Shown one piece after another: positions 15,476 to 22,224 of a DNA stretch of 23,150 nucleotides. Within the stretch, counting starts at the first letter, position 1. Each line of letters starts with the position of its first letter. The DNA comes from Nocardioidaceae bacterium (GTDB taxonomy: Bacteria > Actinomycetota > Actinomycetes > Propionibacteriales > Nocardioidaceae), in NCBI GenBank assembly GCA_013698435.1, contig JACCVA010000179.1, forward strand, positions 1 through 23,150. The letters run 5' to 3'. The notes below the pieces were generated by a model. It did no database searches and was not told the origin of the DNA. It worked only from the letters and a program-made list of their open reading frames with translations. A program made the translations under genes and the position numbers.

Positions 15476-16249
15476 TCAGCGGCGAGTGGCAAGCAGGTGG
15501 AGCTGGGTCGCGATCGCCATGAAGTCGGGGTGGGTCGCGACCTCGGCCTCGAGGGCACGCAGCGCGGCGGCCGCGCCTGGCTCGGTGTCGAGGACCGCAC
15601 CGCTGAGGTGGTCGACGAACACCCGCACGCCACGTACGTCGGGGCGGTCGAAGCCGGCGTCAAAGAGCAGGGTCTCGAGCTGGTCGCGGCTGAACCGGCG
15701 TGGCGTCGGATCGGTGCTGCCCCAGGTGCCGTCGGGGTCGGCCAGGGCCGCCCGGGCATCACCGAGGTGACCGGCGAGCGCACGTCCGAGCACGGCAGCG
15801 GAGCGCTGCGCGACGAGCACGCTGAGGGATCCACCGGGCACGAGCACCGCCGCGGCGGCTCGCAGCGCCTCGGCCGGAGCATCGACGACCTCGAGCACGC
15901 CGTGGCAGATGACAACGTCGCACCCCTGCTCCCCCACAGCGTCGCCGAGGGTGGAGGCGTCACCGAGCACACCGCGCACGGAGGCGGTGACACCACCCTC
16001 GGCGGCTCGGCTCTCGAGCGAGGCCAACGCGTCAGGGCTGGGGTCGACCACGAGGACCTGGTGACCGAGGCTGGCAACCTGGACGGCGAGCCCGCCGGTG
16101 CCTCCGCCGAGGTCGACGACCCGTAGCGGCTCCCCGGCGGATCCAGCGGCCACCCGGCGAGCGTGCAGCAGGGCCTGCAACGCCTCCCACACCACAGCGC
16201 TGCGGATCGCGCTGCGGTGACGCTCACCGCTGCGTTGACCCTCGAGCAC
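15476..16249 (-). CDS. Class I SAM-dependent methyltransferase
   Basis: Probable cytoplasmic methyltransferase of 257 residues. Motif I VVDLGGGTGG lies at 44-53, the acidic ribose-binding end VVDPSPDA at 67-74, and post-motif CDVVICHGVLEVVDAP near 120. Its substrate cannot be read from the sequence; small molecules, RNA or quinones are all possible. GTG at 16249 is chosen because GGAGG lies 6 nt upstream; the frame stays open further but would run into dnaE2. It lies 73 nt after dnaE2 and 14 nt before dinB. TTGAGC at 16290-16285 resembles a -35 but the -10 is poor, so an own promoter is uncertain. Confidence 0.87.
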   Translation of the reverse strand: MLEGQRSGERHRSAIRSAVVWEALQALLHARRVAAGSAGEPLRVVDLGGGTGGLAVQVASLGHQVLVVDPSPDALASLESRAAEGGVTASVRGVLGDASTLGDAVGEQGCDVVICHGVLEVVDAPAEALRAAAAVLVPGGSLSVLVAQRSAAVLGRALAGHLGDARAALADPDGTWGSTDPTPRRFSRDQLETLLFDAGFDRPDVRGVRVFVDHLSGAVLDTEPGAAAALRALEAEVATHPDFMAIATQLHLLATRR

Positions 16250-16322
16250 GGGCGGCCTCCTGTATCGACCCCAAACATCTGGTGGCTCAACCCTAGTGCC
16301 GCGCGCCGGACGCCGGTCGGTG

Positions 16323-19300
16323 TCACCCGGGGCTCCCGGGGCTGCGATGCCACAGGTTGCGCGGCACCGCCTTGGAGTCCTCCCCGGCCGGACGGACGTC
16401 GGAGTACGGCGACTGCTTGAAGCCGCTGGCATGCACCAGCACCCGGCGGCGGCCCATGCCACCGGCCGTCGGACCAGCCTCGCCCTCGGTCTGCTTGTCG
16501 AAACGCGGCGGCTGCGCCATCACCGGTCGCGTGGACCGGCTCTCGGCCGCGCCTTGCACGCAGTGTCCGTCGGCGCCGAACCCGACCGGCAGCTCGGCCA
16601 TGAAGTCGTGAACCGCGACCATGCCCTCGCGCTGCCAGATCTCGTGCAAGGTCGGCAGCTCCCAGCAGCCGGTCGCCCGCAGCGAGACCCCGCGCGGACC
16701 GGTCCGTCGCAGCTCGCCGCGCACCACCAGCAGCCACGAGTGGAACAAGGTGGCGGCGTAGGGCCCCTGGGCGTCTTCGAAGAACGTGGCGTCGACCGGG
16801 CCGGTGCCGTCGTCAAGAGTGAGGAACACGACCCGGCGGCCGGAGCGGATCGGGGGCGTCTGGGTGGCGACCTTGACCCCGGTGACGAACAGCTCGGACC
16901 TGCTGCGGCGCCGCAGCAGGTCGCGGGACCAGGTGACCTGGAGCTGCTGCAGCATCGGAGCATAGAAGTCGACCACGTGATGGCTCACGTCGAGGCCGAG
17001 GATCTCGAGCTCGGCCCGCACTCGCTCGCCCCCCGACATCTCCGGCAGCCCCGACGCCTCACCGAGGCCGGGGGTGTCGCCGAGGTCGAAGGTGAGCTGG
17101 ACGGCGGCATCCGGGCCGACCGGCAACGCTGCCTGCGACTGCACCGCGGCCTGCACACGTGGGTCGTTGCCGCCGGGGCCGGTTGCCACCGCGGGGATCT
17201 TCTTGCGGCGAGGTGAGGCGGCCCGCACGGCCTTGTCTGTGGCCCGGCTCCACCGGTCGAGCTCGACGACCTGGAGCAGCAGGTCGCGCCGGGTGACGGT
17301 GCCACGTCGGCGTACGGGGACGGGCAGCCCGATGCCGTAGAGCGAGTCGAGGCCACCGGCGAGCACGAGCCGCTCGGCGATGGGCCGTGACGGGCGCGCA
17401 CGCTGCCACAGGTCGGTCAGCGAGTGGTAGGGCCGGGCGGCGATGATCCGGGCCACCTCGGCGTCGCTGATCCCCTTTACCTCGGCGAGCGACAACCTGA
17501 TCCCATAGCCGACCCCGAGCCTTGCCGCCGCGAATTGCGGGAAAGTGCAGGGCGACACGCCGGTCGAAGGCTGCACTGTCCCGCAATTCGTGGGGGCGGC
17601 GTCGACCTTCTCGACCCGGTAGACGTCGTCGGAGACGTTGACGTCGAGCGGGAGCACCGTGATGCCGAACTGGCGGGCGTCGTCGAGGATCAGCCGCTTG
17701 GGGTACATGCCGGGGTCGTGGGTGAGCACCCCGGCGAGGAACGCTGCCGGGTGGTGGGCCTTGAGCCAGCTCGACTGGTAGGTCGGCAACGCGAACGCGG
17801 CAGCGTGGGCCTTGCAGAACCCGAAGGACGCGAACGCCTCCAGCACCTCCCAGCACCGCTGGGCGACGAAGGAGGTGTAGCCCCGGCCCAGCACCCGGGG
17901 GAAGAACCAGGTCTTGACGTCGTACTTTCCCTCGTGGTCGCCGAGCGCCCGCCTGGCCTCGTCGGCCTCGGCGAGGGTGCACCCCGTGAGCACCGCGATC
18001 ATCTCGATCACCTGCTCGTGGAAGACGACCACCCCGCACGTCGGCGCCAGCACCGGCTCGAGGTCGGGGTGGAGGTACTCGGCGGTGCTCCATCCCTGCC
18101 GCGCGCGCAGGAACGGGACCACCATGTCGCTCTTGACCGGGCCGGGTCGAAACAGCGAGATGTCGATGATGATGTCGTCGAACGTCTCAGGCGCGAACTT
18201 TCCGATGAGCTCGCGCTGCCCGGGCGACTCGATCTGGAAACAGCCGAGGGTCTTGGTGCTCTGGATCAGCGCATAGGTCGCCGGGTCGTCGCGTGGGGCC
18301 TGCTCCTCGTCGTCGATGTCGATGTCGAGCCCGTCGACACGGCGTATCTCGTCGGTCGCGTGCGCCATCGCCGACTGCATCCGGATGCCGAGCACGTCGA
18401 GCTTGAGCAGCCCGAGGTCCTCGACGTCGTCCTTGTCGAACTGGCTCATCGGGAACCCGAGGAAGCTTGCCTCGACCGGGGTGCGGTCGAGCAGCGTCGC
18501 GTCGGACAACAGCACGCCACACGGGTGGACGGCGATATGGCGGGGCAGCCCGTCGAGCTTCTCGACCAGCCGGAACAGCACGTCGAGCCGCTCCTCCCCG
18601 AGCCCGGAGGCGCGCAGCTCGGGCAGCTCGCGCAGGGCGGTGCGGGCGTCCTTGGCACGAATGTGCGGGAACGCCTTGGCGATCGAGTCGATCTCACCCG
18701 GCGGCATCCCGAGAGCGGCGCCGACGTCGCGGATGGCGTGCCGCACCCGGTAGGTGTCCATCATCGAGACGCAGGCGCACCGGGTGCCGGTGTAGCGCTC
18801 GAGGATCCGCTCGTAGACCTCGGTACGCCGGGCGGACTCGACGTCGATGTCGATGTCGGGCAGCGCCTGCCGCAACGGTGAGAGGAACCGTTCCATCAGC
18901 AGCCCATGGCGCAGCGGGTCGACGCCGGAGATGCCGAGCAGGTAGTTGACGAGGCTGCCGGCCCCGGACCCCCGCGCCGCTGCCCGCACCCCCATGTCGC
19001 CGATCAGGTCGACGACGTCGGCGACGGTGAGGAAGTACGACGCGTAGCCGAGCTGGCCGATGATCTCGAGCTCGTCGTCGAGCCGCCTGCTCACCTGCGG
19101 CTGCTGGTCGGGCCGGTAGCGCCGGCCGATACCGGCGTCACAGCGGGCACGCAACAACGCGTCACCGGGCGAGCCGGAGCCGTCCGGGTGGCCACCGCCG
19201 AGCCCCGCGCTCTGCAGCTCAGGAAGATGCACCTCCCCCAGCCCGAGGTCGGTCCGCGGGTCGATCGCGCACCGGTCGGCGACCGCGCGGGTGCGGGCCA

Positions 19301-20204
19301 GCAACCGGTCGGCCTCACGCTGGTCGAGACCTGCGAACCGGCAGATCTCGTCGGCGATGTCGGCCATCTCCTTGCCGGTCTTGAGAAAACCCTCGGCGTT
19401 GACCCGGTCGACGTGGCGCGGGTCGAGCGGCACCAACCGGCGGACGGCGTCGAGGATGTCGGCGGCCGGGGCGTCGGAACGGTCGGCGTAGCGCACCGCG
19501 TTGGTGAGGACGACGTCGTGGTGGTGCGCCCTCGCCACCCCCGCCATCCGAGCGGCGTGCGGGCTCGAACCCGGCCCGGAGCCGGCAACCCGGTGCGACA
19601 CCACCTCGACCAGCAGGTGGGTCGGGTCGACCACCTCGCGCCAGTGCCGCAGCACCGCCTGCCCCAGGTCGTCGCGACGTCGGGTCGCCGCCCACCCCAG
19701 CTCCGAGGCGGGCCCCAGCATGACGAGCAGGTCGTGGTCGGAGGTGAGCCCGGCCAGCTGGTCGGCGATCAGCTGACGGGTCGTGACAGGTGTCCCCCGC
19801 TCGCCGCGCAGGTGGGTGGCCGAGACGAGCCGGCACAGCGCTGCCCAGCCGGGTTTGCTGCCGGCAAGAAGCGTCACCCGCGCCAGCGTGGGATCACGGT
19901 AGCCACCCCCCCGGGCCGGCGAGGCCCGGCGACGCAGGCGACCCTCGGCAGGCGGGGTGGCTGTCCCGCCCGGCCCGAACAGCCCGGACGGTTCGATCGC
20001 CAGGTCGACACCGAGCACCGGCCGGACGCCGCCGCTCAGGCACGCCTTGGCGAACCGGACAGCGCCATAGAGACCGTCACGGTCGGTGAGGGCGAGCGTG
20101 TCCATCTCGGCCTCGACGGCACGCTCGACGAGCCGATGAGGCGAGGAGGCGCCGTACTTCAGGGAGTAGCCCGAAGCGACGTGCAGGTGGACGAAGGGAT
20201 CCAT
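16323..20204 (-). CDS. dnaE2: DnaE2, error-prone DNA polymerase III alpha subunit
   Basis: C-family polymerase for damage-induced mutagenic synthesis, 1293 residues. An N-terminal PHP domain (HLHVASGYSLKYGASSP at 6-22, then ALTDRDGLYGAVRF) precedes the polymerase core with PDIDID (449-454) and LLKLDVLGIRMQS (599-611, third catalytic Asp603). It also has HPCGVLLSD, ISLFRPGPVKSDM, FGFCKAHAAAFA, an HhH region and a C-terminal OB fold (VFLTLDDGTGPVDATFF). ATG at 20204 is 8 nt after the DUF6504 stop and begins the family N-terminus; the upstream open frame is not family-like. Residues about 872-892 come from a 60-nt palindromic element in a linker before LGVGYGIRLSLAEVKGI. QLTFDL further on could bind the clamp. 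Confidence 0.95.
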   Translation of the reverse strand: MDPFVHLHVASGYSLKYGASSPHRLVERAVEAEMDTLALTDRDGLYGAVRFAKACLSGGVRPVLGVDLAIEPSGLFGPGGTATPPAEGRLRRRASPARGGGYRDPTLARVTLLAGSKPGWAALCRLVSATHLRGERGTPVTTRQLIADQLAGLTSDHDLLVMLGPASELGWAATRRRDDLGQAVLRHWREVVDPTHLLVEVVSHRVAGSGPGSSPHAARMAGVARAHHHDVVLTNAVRYADRSDAPAADILDAVRRLVPLDPRHVDRVNAEGFLKTGKEMADIADEICRFAGLDQREADRLLARTRAVADRCAIDPRTDLGLGEVHLPELQSAGLGGGHPDGSGSPGDALLRARCDAGIGRRYRPDQQPQVSRRLDDELEIIGQLGYASYFLTVADVVDLIGDMGVRAAARGSGAGSLVNYLLGISGVDPLRHGLLMERFLSPLRQALPDIDIDVESARRTEVYERILERYTGTRCACVSMMDTYRVRHAIRDVGAALGMPPGEIDSIAKAFPHIRAKDARTALRELPELRASGLGEERLDVLFRLVEKLDGLPRHIAVHPCGVLLSDATLLDRTPVEASFLGFPMSQFDKDDVEDLGLLKLDVLGIRMQSAMAHATDEIRRVDGLDIDIDDEEQAPRDDPATYALIQSTKTLGCFQIESPGQRELIGKFAPETFDDIIIDISLFRPGPVKSDMVVPFLRARQGWSTAEYLHPDLEPVLAPTCGVVVFHEQVIEMIAVLTGCTLAEADEARRALGDHEGKYDVKTWFFPRVLGRGYTSFVAQRCWEVLEAFASFGFCKAHAAAFALPTYQSSWLKAHHPAAFLAGVLTHDPGMYPKRLILDDARQFGITVLPLDVNVSDDVYRVEKVDAAPTNCGTVQPSTGVSPCTFPQFAAARLGVGYGIRLSLAEVKGISDAEVARIIAARPYHSLTDLWQRARPSRPIAERLVLAGGLDSLYGIGLPVPVRRRGTVTRRDLLLQVVELDRWSRATDKAVRAASPRRKKIPAVATGPGGNDPRVQAAVQSQAALPVGPDAAVQLTFDLGDTPGLGEASGLPEMSGGERVRAELEILGLDVSHHVVDFYAPMLQQLQVTWSRDLLRRRSRSELFVTGVKVATQTPPIRSGRRVVFLTLDDGTGPVDATFFEDAQGPYAATLFHSWLLVVRGELRRTGPRGVSLRATGCWELPTLHEIWQREGMVAVHDFMAELPVGFGADGHCVQGAAESRSTRPVMAQPPRFDKQTEGEAGPTAGGMGRRRVLVHASGFKQSPYSDVRPAGEDSKAVPRNLWHRSPGSPG
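17531..17590. repeat. 60-nt palindromic element in frame inside dnaE2
   Basis: CGAATTGCGGGAAAGTGCAG (17531-17550) faces CTGCACTGTCCCGCAATTCG (17571-17590). The arms are complementary at 19 of 20 positions, with one mismatch. The 20-nt centre holds a further CGAC/GTCG pair (17553-17556 and 17563-17566). Immediately outside, GCCGCC (17524-17529) and GGCGGC (17595-17600) extend the pairing with a small bulge. Read on the dnaE2 strand it encodes NCGTVQPSTGVSPCTFPQF without a stop and keeps frame. No direct target duplication is visible. It looks like a REP/MITE-type or Rickettsia-palindromic-element-type insertion; only the structure itself is observed. Confidence 0.75.
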
Positions 20205-20212
20205 GCGCGCCG

Positions 20213-20593
20213 TCAGTCCGCACAACCGAGGAGCCGCCACTGCGCGTCGCTCCAGTCGAACGCCAGGTCGAAGACACCAGCGTTGCTGGCCCCCCGGCCG
20301 CGGCCGGCCTCGACGCGCCAGACGTCGCGCTCGCCCAGCAGCTCCGCACCCAGCCGCCCACCCTCCAGCTCCGTCGTAGGTGTGGTGCCGTCGGCAGCCG
20401 CTCGGTCGGTGGTCGGCCCGGCACCGAGCAGCGCCGCCACACCCGCCTGCTCCCACCAGGCCCCGGTCTCGACCCAGTGGGCGAGGACGTCACACACCAC
20501 CCAGAGCCGGCCGCGCCAGAGGAACTGCTCGGGCGCCTCCTGCCCGGCGACGAGTCCTCGGCGTACGTCGACGACGTCGTGATAGCTGCGCAT
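20213..20593 (-). CDS. DUF6504 family protein next to dnaE2
   Basis: Small protein of 126 residues with QFLWRGRLWVVCDVLAHWVETGAWW at about 23-47 and VWRVEAGRGR in the second half, ending FDLAFDWSDAQWRLLGCAD. The WRGRL...HWVETGxWW and WRVEA pattern is what I recall for DUF6504, which often neighbours dnaE2 in actinobacteria; the family name is from memory. ATG at 20593 is preceded by GGGAGG (20609-20604) with a 10-nt spacer. It lies 8 nt before dnaE2, so the two are almost surely cotranscribed, downstream of the LexA palindrome. Its function is unknown; a role with DnaE2 is inferred from context. Confidence 0.8.
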   Translation of the reverse strand: MRSYHDVVDVRRGLVAGQEAPEQFLWRGRLWVVCDVLAHWVETGAWWEQAGVAALLGAGPTTDRAAADGTTPTTELEGGRLGAELLGERDVWRVEAGRGRGASNAGVFDLAFDWSDAQWRLLGCAD

Positions 20594-20998
20594 CTGACTG
20601 GTGCCTCCCACTGACCGACGTGCCCGAGCAGACCGACCTTTGTCAACGTGACGGCGACGGACCGTCAGGCGCTCGTGTCGTGGGAAGCGACGAACCACCT
20701 GCGGATGCTCCAGCCGGTCTCGGGCGTCCGCAGGCTTCCCCACCGCAAGCACCACGAGACCGTCTGGGTCATCCAGCGTCTCGCCCGACGGAAGCGGGGG
20801 TCGAAGCCACTTCCGTCGGAACGAGCCGCTTCACCGGGTGGGCCGCGAAACTCCGCCCGGTGGTGTGATCGAACACCTGTTCGATCACTGAGAACAGTAA
20901 ACCTCGCCACCGACAGACCGTCAAGGCTTCGCGGAGGAAGGCCGAGCCGCCCTGCCCGGCCCCGCCGCCGGAGGGCACCCCATGGCAGGGTCGGGTCC
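20594..20998. other. Divergent intergenic region with SOS operator
   Basis: These 405 nt separate the DUF6504-dnaE2 operon from the ybaK-like gene. The LexA palindrome is at 20865-20888. The 255-nt stretch between it and the DUF6504 ribosome binding site has no convincing gene. On the minus strand a 35-codon frame (20772-20665, five Trp, no ribosome binding site) is open with high third-position GC, but the same bases are also open on the plus strand. CAGGG upstream of 20999 is a modest ribosome binding site for the ybaK-like gene. Nothing else was recognised. Confidence 0.45.
20865..20888 (-). promoter_or_regulatory. LexA (SOS) box upstream of DUF6504-dnaE2-MTase-dinB
   Basis: GTGATCGAAC-ACCT-GTTCGATCAC is a perfect inverted repeat with 10-nt arms. 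Its core CGAAC-N4-GTTCG (20870-20883) matches the LexA box known in actinobacteria and Bacillus. It lies 272 nt upstream of the DUF6504 start on that operon's strand, and 110 nt from the plus-strand ybaK-like gene. LexA repression with release after DNA damage is expected for dnaE2 in this phylum. A TTCTCAGTG (20894-20886) abutting the box resembles the PafBC-type -35 element TTGTCRGTG in 8 of 9 bases, but lacks a matching -10. Confidence 0.88.
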
Positions 20999-21481
20999 AT
21001 GACCGACCACGACCTGAGCCACCCCGGCATCGACCGCGTCATCGCCGTCCTGCGCGCCAAGGGCTGGGACGGCCGTGTCCGCACGTTCCCCGACGGCGTA
21101 CGGACGGCCGCTGCGGCCGCCGCGGCCCTCGGCTGCCACGTCGGCGCGATCGCGAACTCGTTGCTCTTCGACGCCGACGGGTCCCCGGTCCTGATCCTCA
21201 CCTCCGGCGCCCACCGGGTCGACGTGGACCACGTCGCCGCGACCATCGGGGTCGGCGTGCTCGGCCGGGCGAGCCCCGAGTTCGTCCGCATCCACACCGG
21301 CCAGGCCATCGGCGGCGTTGCCCCGATCGGTCACCCGGCCCCGGTGCCGACCTACCTCGATCGCGCTCTCGCGCAGCACGACGTCATCTGGGCCGCGGCC
21401 GGTCACGCCCACGCCGTCTTTCCCTCGACGTACGACGAGCTGCTCACCCTCACCGGCGCCGTCGAGATCGACGTCGCCTGA
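20999..21481 (+). CDS. YbaK/EbsC family protein (aminoacyl-tRNA deacylase-like)
   Basis: Cytoplasmic protein of 160 residues in the YbaK/ProX editing family, whose members hydrolyse mischarged tRNA such as Cys-tRNA(Pro). Motifs are SLLFDADGSPVLILTSGAHRVD at about 54-75, TGQAIGGVAPIGHP, and WAAAGHAHAVFPSTYDELLTLTG. The lysine conserved in E. coli YbaK (in K-S/T-L-hydrophobic) appears replaced by Asn53 in AIANSLLF, so the substrate or chemistry may differ. ATG at 20999 is taken from the family N-terminus (HPGIDRVIAVLR). It reads away from the SOS operon; whether the LexA box also affects it is unclear. Confidence 0.9.
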   Translation: MTDHDLSHPGIDRVIAVLRAKGWDGRVRTFPDGVRTAAAAAAALGCHVGAIANSLLFDADGSPVLILTSGAHRVDVDHVAATIGVGVLGRASPEFVRIHTGQAIGGVAPIGHPAPVPTYLDRALAQHDVIWAAAGHAHAVFPSTYDELLTLTGAVEIDVA

Positions 21482-21580
21482 TCACGGGCAACGCGGCGGT
21501 GGGCAACCCCGGCGATCGGGTTTCGCGTCTGACACGATGGGCGTCGTAGCACGGCCGAGCAACAACGGGGGCACGCCTTG

Positions 21581-22123
21581 ATGGACGAGAACACCAGCTG
21601 GCAAAGGCAGCTGCTGGCCGCCGCGGGCATGCTCGTCGTCGTCGGGCTGCTGGTCGGCGGCGTGCTCGCGGTGGTCGCTCTCAAGGCCGCCGACGTCGCC
21701 GGTGTCGGGCAGCCCCGGGTGCAGAGCACCGAACCTCCACTAGGGCTTGGTACGTCGACGCCGCCAGCGACGGAGCCGACCACCAAGTCACCCACCACGT
21801 CGGCGACCCCCACCACGTCGGCGACGATGACCAAGAAGCCTCGACCGCAACGGGTGATCAGGCTGGTCGTCTCACCGCAGCAGGCGGGCACGTACGAGCG
21901 CGTGAACCTGACCGGCGTGTATCGCGGTGCTGCGGAAGGGACCACGCTGCAGGTGCAACGCGACCAAGGGGCCGGCTGGGCCGACTTCCCGACGACCGCG
22001 ACGGTGACCGCCGGCACGTTCGCCACCTACATCGAGACCGGCGTCACCGGCTTCAACCGCTTCCGGATGCTCGACACCGTCACCGGCCGCGCGTCGAACG
22101 TCGTCAAGGTGCAGATCTCCTGA
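21581..22123 (+). CDS. Membrane-anchored protein with Thr/Pro linker and beta-rich domain
   Basis: No family recognised. Of 180 residues, a short polar N-terminus is followed by a membrane helix at about 11-36 (LLAAAGMLVVVGLLVGGVLAVVAL). A low-complexity Thr/Pro/Ser linker covers about 50-88 (PPATEPTTKSPTTSATPTTSAT), and a C-terminal extracellular domain of about 90 residues has alternating beta pattern resembling an Ig-like or bacterial surface fold (VSPQQAGTYERVNLTGVYRG...TTLQVQRDQGAGW). ATG at 21581 is used; the preceding TTG (21578) is possible. The ribosome binding site GGGGG is weak. It converges on the amidase gene. A cell-surface role is inferred. Confidence 0.75.
   Translation: MDENTSWQRQLLAAAGMLVVVGLLVGGVLAVVALKAADVAGVGQPRVQSTEPPLGLGTSTPPATEPTTKSPTTSATPTTSATMTKKPRPQRVIRLVVSPQQAGTYERVNLTGVYRGAAEGTTLQVQRDQGAGWADFPTTATVTAGTFATYIETGVTGFNRFRMLDTVTGRASNVVKVQIS
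21792..21825 (+). repeat. Tandem 18-nt repeat encoding the Thr-rich linker
   Basis: CCACCACGTCGGCGAC occurs at 21792-21807 and 21810-21825, an 18-nt period equal to six codons (TTSATP, TTSAT). It lies in the linker of the membrane-anchored protein and could change copy number by slippage without breaking frame. Confidence 0.7.
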
Positions 22124-22170
22124 CCGACGTCCGCCACCGATGAGCGCGCCGGCGTACCCCACGCAGCAAA

Positions 22171-22203
22171 GCGCCCCAGTCCAGGAGGGTCGGACTGGGG
22201 CGC
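22171..22203. terminator. Bidirectional intrinsic-type terminator
   Basis: GCGCCCCAGTCC (22171-22182) and GGACTGGGGCGC (22192-22203) form a perfect 12-bp stem with a 9-nt loop. It lies between the converging membrane-anchored protein gene (stop at 22123) and amidase gene (stop at 22225). On the minus strand the stem is followed by TTTGCTG, on the plus strand by CTCGCCT, so it should work better for the amidase transcript but can serve both. Confidence 0.85.
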
Positions 22204-22224
22204 CTCGCCTCAACGGTGCGGCTG

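Noticed and set aside
16261..16290. Promoter directly upstream of the methyltransferase gene
   Set aside because: TTGAGC is a fair -35, but the sequence 17-18 nt on (CGATAC/GATACA) is a poor -10 for this group; cotranscription from the SOS promoter is as likely.
15476..16462. Methyltransferase start extended upstream to 16462
   Set aside because: The extension overlaps the dnaE2 coding region, lacks family sequence, and the GTG at 16249 has a much better ribosome binding site.
17424..20582. Long plus-strand open frames opposite dnaE2
   Set aside because: They mirror the dnaE2 reading frame, show repetitive Arg/Glu/Val/Gly composition, and have no recognisable motif.
20648..20998. Plus-strand open frame starting at GTG 20648 that runs into the ybaK-like gene
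   Set aside because: It has no ribosome binding site, no stop before the ybaK-like start, and would give that protein a 117-residue non-family extension crossing the SOS operator. It is more likely a by-product of high GC.
21507..21523. Small hairpin with TTT after the ybaK-like gene
   Set aside because: CCCG/CGGG gives only a 4-bp stem, too weak to call a terminator in this GC-rich background.
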